NCBI GenBank assembly: GCA_903873705.1
Contig: CAIQPK010000021.1
Coordinates: 1-64,000, forward strand
Length of the DNA stretch: 64,000 bases
From: an uncultured Acidobacteriota bacterium
GTDB lineage: Bacteria; Acidobacteriota; Terriglobia; Terriglobales; Acidobacteriaceae
Direction of reading: 5' to 3'
Within the stretch, counting starts at the first letter, position 1. The number at the start of each line of letters is the position of its first letter. Position numbers and translations under genes: made by a program. Positions 60,042-64,000 of this stretch are shown here, piece by piece. The notes under the pieces are model-generated. The model was not told the DNA's origin, did no database searches, and worked only from the letters and a program-made list of their open reading frames with translations.

Positions 60042-62057
60042 ATGCACACATTGGAAACGTTAAAGATTACGGACGGTCTGCACGCTTGGATTGGTGAAGG
60101 AAGCGCGGAGGTTGTACGGCAGTGGACGGAATATCATTTGTCCTCGTCGCGGGAGCTGGTGGCAGGGCTGCTGGGGGTTGAAGGGCAGCGGACGGTGGAG
60201 AATACGCTGGCAGCGTTTGACCGGGCGCAGTGGCATTTGCGGATGGCGGGAAGCCAGACGGGCGTGATGTTCATGGTGCATCCGGCGGCTGATGTGCGGG
60301 ACGCAGCGCAGGAACTGGCGCAGGCGATCAGCGCGGAAGGCGTGGCGTTGAGCCTGAATCGCGAGGTGTACCAGGCCCTGGAGTCGGTGGACGTGAGCGG
60401 CGAGGACGCGGCGACGCGGTACTACATGGAGCGGACGCTGCTGGGGTACAAGCTGGCGGGCGTGGATCGCGATGACGCGACGCGGGAGAAAGTGCGGGAG
60501 CTGGCTGACCGGATGACGGAGCTGAGCATGATCTTCAGCCGGACGGTGCAGGACGACGTGCGGCGGATCACGGTTGAGGACCCGAACGATCTGGCGGGGT
60601 TGCCGGAGGACTTCCTGGTTCGGGTGGGGGTGAAGAAGGTCGACGGAAAGCTGACGGCGGCGGAGGCGGTGGTGCTGACGACCGATCCGCCGGATATGTC
60701 TCCTGTGATGGCCTATGCGGGGAGCGCGAAGCTGCGGCGGAAGATGTACCTGGCTTATAACGACCGGGGCTATCCGGCGAACAAGACGGTGCTGCATGAT
60801 TTGCTGCATCTGCGGCAGGAGATGGCGGAGCTGCTGGGCTTCAGGAGCTGGGCGGATTTGGCTACGGTGGACCAGATGATGGGGTCGGCGGCGAAGATGC
60901 GGAGCTTCCTGGGTGAGGTTGAAGTGGCGGCTCGGGAGACGGCGAAGCGTGAGTTCGCGGAGTTGGAGGCGTTTGTGGCGGTGCATGACCGCGAGGCTCT
61001 GCCCCTGACGCTGAGCGATGCGCGCTTCTGGGAGGAACAGTTCCGGCGGTCGCGGTATGACTTTGACTCGCAGAGCGTGCGGCCTTATTTTCCTTATGCG
61101 CAGGTGGAGGCCGGGATCCTGACTACGGCGGGCAAGCTGTTTGGGGTGCGGTTTGAGGCGGCTCCGGAGGCTGGGGTCTGGGCTGAGGGAGTGAAGGCGT
61201 TCGATGTGGTGGACGCGCTGGGGACGGATGGCGTGGTGGGGCGGATTTATCTGGATATGCATCCGCGGGAGGGGAAGAGCAAGTGGTTTTCGGAGTGCTC
61301 GCTGGTGGGTGGGGTGATCGGGATGCAGATTCCGGAGGCTTCGCTGGTTTGTAATTTTCCGGAGCCGAAGGAGGCTGATCCGGGATTGATGCAGTACTCG
61401 GATGTGGTGACTTACTTCCATGAGTTCGGGCACCTGATGCATGAGGTTCTGGGTGGACGGCAGCGGTGGGCGGGGCAGTCGGGGATTGCCACCGAGGGGG
61501 ATTTTGTTGAAGTGCCGTCGCAGATGCTGGAGGAGTTTTTTGAAGACCCTGAGCTGTTGCGGACATTTGCGAAGCACTACCAGACGGGGGAGCCGATTCC
61601 TTATGAGACGGTGGCGCGGATGACGCGGGCGGCGGCGCATGGGCGGGCGTTGAGCACGTTGACGCAGGTGATGTATGCGACTTACTCGATGGAGACGCAT
61701 GACCGGCGGGCGCAGGAGCTGGACCTGGATGTGTTGCTGAAGGAAGGGTACGACCGGTTCTCGATGTATGAGTTTGTTGAGGAGAACCGGATGTATGCGG
61801 CGTTTACGCACCTGGTTGGGTACACGTCGAATTACTACACGTATCTGTTCGACAAGGTGATGGCGCTGGAGTTCTTTGCGGAGTTTGCGAAGAGTGGGGA
61901 GAAGAGCTCGCTGGGTGGGGAGACGGCTATGCGGTATCGGCGGCAGGTGCTGGAGCCGGGTGGGACGAAGCCGGCTCGGGAGCTGGTGACGGCATTTTTG
62001 GGACGCGAGGTGAGTATGGAGGCGTTGCGGGGGTGGATTGGGCAGTCGGTGGGGTAG
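60042..62057 (+). CDS. M3 family metallopeptidase (oligopeptidase-like)
   Basis: VVTYFHEFGHLMHEVLGGRQRWAGQSGIATEGDFVEVPSQMLEEFF (HEFGH zinc motif). Confidence 0.95.
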   Translation: MHTLETLKITDGLHAWIGEGSAEVVRQWTEYHLSSSRELVAGLLGVEGQRTVENTLAAFDRAQWHLRMAGSQTGVMFMVHPAADVRDAAQELAQAISAEGVALSLNREVYQALESVDVSGEDAATRYYMERTLLGYKLAGVDRDDATREKVRELADRMTELSMIFSRTVQDDVRRITVEDPNDLAGLPEDFLVRVGVKKVDGKLTAAEAVVLTTDPPDMSPVMAYAGSAKLRRKMYLAYNDRGYPANKTVLHDLLHLRQEMAELLGFRSWADLATVDQMMGSAAKMRSFLGEVEVAARETAKREFAELEAFVAVHDREALPLTLSDARFWEEQFRRSRYDFDSQSVRPYFPYAQVEAGILTTAGKLFGVRFEAAPEAGVWAEGVKAFDVVDALGTDGVVGRIYLDMHPREGKSKWFSECSLVGGVIGMQIPEASLVCNFPEPKEADPGLMQYSDVVTYFHEFGHLMHEVLGGRQRWAGQSGIATEGDFVEVPSQMLEEFFEDPELLRTFAKHYQTGEPIPYETVARMTRAAAHGRALSTLTQVMYATYSMETHDRRAQELDLDVLLKEGYDRFSMYEFVEENRMYAAFTHLVGYTSNYYTYLFDKVMALEFFAEFAKSGEKSSLGGETAMRYRRQVLEPGGTKPARELVTAFLGREVSMEALRGWIGQSVG

Positions 62058-62075
62058 ATCGTTTCCGGATTTGAG

Positions 62076-62149
62076 GAGGGCATACCCCAGGGGCTAAAGC
62101 CCATTTTGTGGTGGGCATGTGAGACCCGAGGCTGAAGCCTCGGGGTACC
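62076..62149. repeat. REPIN-like dispersed repeat, copy 2
   Basis: GAGGGCATACCCCAGGGGCTAAAGCCCA...GAGACCCGAGGCTGAAGCCTCGGGGTACC. Confidence 0.8.
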
Positions 62150-62198
62150 TTCAGGCAACGGCAAGAGCAAGAGCTAAGTCGTGGTGGGTTGGGTTTTG

Positions 62199-63815
62199 TT
62201 AGTCGAGGCGGGTGATGCGGTTGGTGGGTGCTGGGGTCGCGGGGGAGTGGGCTTTGATGTAGGTGACAAAGGCGTCGACGTCTGCGGGGCCGATGGTGGG
62301 GTCGGTGGCTTCGCGGAAGACGGTGAGGCCTTCGGCGCCGGCCGAGAGGAAGTCGCTGGCGGCGATGCGGAGCTTGTCGGTGGGGGCGATGGGGCGGCCG
62401 TTGAGCTGCATGGCGACGATGTGTTCGCCGGGTTCGGCGTTGATGCGGTAGGTGTAGGTGAATCCGGCGGAGATTTGCATGATGTTGGGGTTGGTGCTGC
62501 CGGGGTGGAATTGCTGCTCGAGGACGCGCTTGAGCTGGTCGCCGGTGAGGGTGTGGGTGGTGAGGGTGTTGCCGAAGGGCTGGACGGCGTAGAGGTTGGC
62601 GAAGGTGACGGGAGTCGGGTTGGTAGCGCCGGTTGGCTGGGTGAGGTCGGCGCGGATGCCGCCGGAGTTCATGACGGCGATCTGGGCGCTGCCGTTGGCA
62701 GGGGAGGACATGATGTCGAGCTCCGCGTCGGCGATGAGGTCTCCGAGGGTGGACTCGCCCGCGGGGTTGTGGGTGCGGGTGAAGCTGGCGGCGATGGTGC
62801 CGGCGGGTTGGCTGGCTATCCTGGCGACCTGGGGCCGGTAGCGTTCGAGGATGGCGGTTTGCGCGGGGTCTTTGGGGACGTCGCGAGTGACGATTTCGTT
62901 AGTGGCCTCAATGCGGAGGGGCTTGCCGGTGGCGAGGCCGATGCTGAGGTGGATGCGCGTGAAGAGGCGGCCGTAGGATCCGGCGCTGGTGACGCGGTGG
63001 CCGGCGATCTCGCAGTTGTAGAAGTTGTGGGTGTGGGCGCTGAGGACGAGCTGGATGGAGGGTGAGAGCTTCGGGGCGAGGTCCTTGATTTCGCCGCCGA
63101 AGTTTTCGCAGGCGTTGGGGTCGATGGGGGCGAGGGAGCCGTCGGGGAGGCGCGGCGGGCGCTGGAAGCCGCCTACGTGAATGAGGAGAACGATGGTGTG
63201 GACGCCCTGGCGTTCGAGGCGGGCGGCGGCGGCGTTGGCGACGCGAGATTCTTCTTCGAAGCGGAGGTCTTTGATGGAGTTGGTGGCGATGATGGCGGGG
63301 GCGTCGTGGAGGATTTCTCCGATGAAGCCGATGCGGACGCCGCCGATGGAGCGGATGGCGATGGGTGGGAAGAGGGTGTGGGTGGGGTCGGCGGCGAGGA
63401 CCGTGTTGGCGGCGAGGAAGTGGAATTTTGCGGCGCGTAGCTGGGTGCGGAGGGCGGCGGGGCCGTGGTCGAGCTCGTGGTTGCCGAGGGCGTTGAGGTC
63501 GAGGTGGAAGGCGTTGGCGGCCTCGATGGTGGGCTGGTCTTTGAAGAGGCTGGAGAGGAGCGGCGAGGCGCCGAAGAGGTCGCCGGAGCTGACGACGAGG
63601 GTGTGGAGGTTGGTGCGGCGGGCCCGGGCGAGGTGGGTGGCCAGGTACTCGACGCCGCCGGCGGGGGTGGAGTTGACCATGCCGGCAGGGCCGCTGGGGG
63701 GCTCGAGGTTGCCGTGGAGGTCGTTGATGGCGAGGAGCTGGATTTTTACGTTGCGCTGGGCGTGGGCGGTGAGAGTGAGGAGTGCGGCCAGGGCGAGGAT
63801 GGCGGGTTTGGGCAA
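62199..63815 (-). CDS. Secreted 5'-nucleotidase/metallophosphoesterase
   Basis: IQLLAINDLHGNLEPP; LNALGNHELDHG; VLSAHTHNFYN; MNSGGIRADL. Confidence 0.93.
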   Translation of the reverse strand: MPKPAILALAALLTLTAHAQRNVKIQLLAINDLHGNLEPPSGPAGMVNSTPAGGVEYLATHLARARRTNLHTLVVSSGDLFGASPLLSSLFKDQPTIEAANAFHLDLNALGNHELDHGPAALRTQLRAAKFHFLAANTVLAADPTHTLFPPIAIRSIGGVRIGFIGEILHDAPAIIATNSIKDLRFEEESRVANAAAARLERQGVHTIVLLIHVGGFQRPPRLPDGSLAPIDPNACENFGGEIKDLAPKLSPSIQLVLSAHTHNFYNCEIAGHRVTSAGSYGRLFTRIHLSIGLATGKPLRIEATNEIVTRDVPKDPAQTAILERYRPQVARIASQPAGTIAASFTRTHNPAGESTLGDLIADAELDIMSSPANGSAQIAVMNSGGIRADLTQPTGATNPTPVTFANLYAVQPFGNTLTTHTLTGDQLKRVLEQQFHPGSTNPNIMQISAGFTYTYRINAEPGEHIVAMQLNGRPIAPTDKLRIAASDFLSAGAEGLTVFREATDPTIGPADVDAFVTYIKAHSPATPAPTNRITRLD

Positions 63816-63847
63816 GGGAGGACCTCTGGGGTCATCTTAGCCGGTGA

Positions 63848-64000
63848 TCATTTTTTGAGGTTGAGGAGTTCGAGGGCAGTGCGGCAGACGGTGTTGGGGA
63901 AGGCGTAGCGCTCGGCGAGGAGGGTTGGGGTGGGGGTGCGGGTGTAGGCGAGGATGGGGTCGTTGTAGGCGAGGCCGCCGTGTTCGGTGGCGATGATCCA
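63848..64000 (-). CDS. C-terminal fragment of an unidentified protein (truncated by window edge)
   Basis: Minus frame open to edge: WIIATEHGGLAYNDPILAYTRTPTPTLLAERYAFPNTVCRTALELLNLKK*. Confidence 0.6.
   Translation of the reverse strand, partial: WIIATEHGGLAYNDPILAYTRTPTPTLLAERYAFPNTVCRTALELLNLKK

Noticed and set aside
60060-61811. 583-aa minus-strand ORF
   Set aside because: Antisense shadow of the M3 peptidase, which has clear motifs.

Overview
The 64 kb window is high-GC bacterial chromosome. It is Acidobacteriota-like by gene content (Oar-type TonB receptor, DUF2339/DUF3999 pair, YpdA, many short dispersed repeats); the taxonomy is an inference. It is mostly housekeeping and lineage genes: peroxiredoxin, PhzF, nfo, leuS, guaA, trxB, class I fumarase, ABC exporter, ftsK, uppP, M3 peptidase and 5'-nucleotidase. 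One tRNA-Cys is present; I saw no phage, IS element or CRISPR array. The strongest find is an apparent retron at 13759-15293. A retron-type reverse transcriptase (YADD, LPQGAPTSP) is preceded by a 164-nt segment bounded by an 18/19-nt inverted repeat (GGGCAGCGAAGCACTCCAA / TTGGAGCGCTTCGCTGCCC). The segment contains msr-like and msd-like hairpins and an AGC at the expected branching-G position. It lies 9 nt after an ankyrin-repeat gene. The second find is an unannotated 28-codon polycysteine leader ORF (...RCCCGCCCCGPCAGESI) followed by an intrinsic terminator, upstream of a 1-Cys peroxiredoxin. This looks like a cysteine- or redox-responsive attenuator. Other points: an abrupt GC-skew sign switch near 27.9 kb; REPIN-like, hexamer, heptamer and TTCGCGAAG repeat families, including a heptamer tract inside a PLP dehydratase CDS; a G7 frameshift in uppP; and an in-frame TAA splitting a beta-propeller-like gene. 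All statements come from reading the sequence and the ORF track; no searches or folding programs were run.
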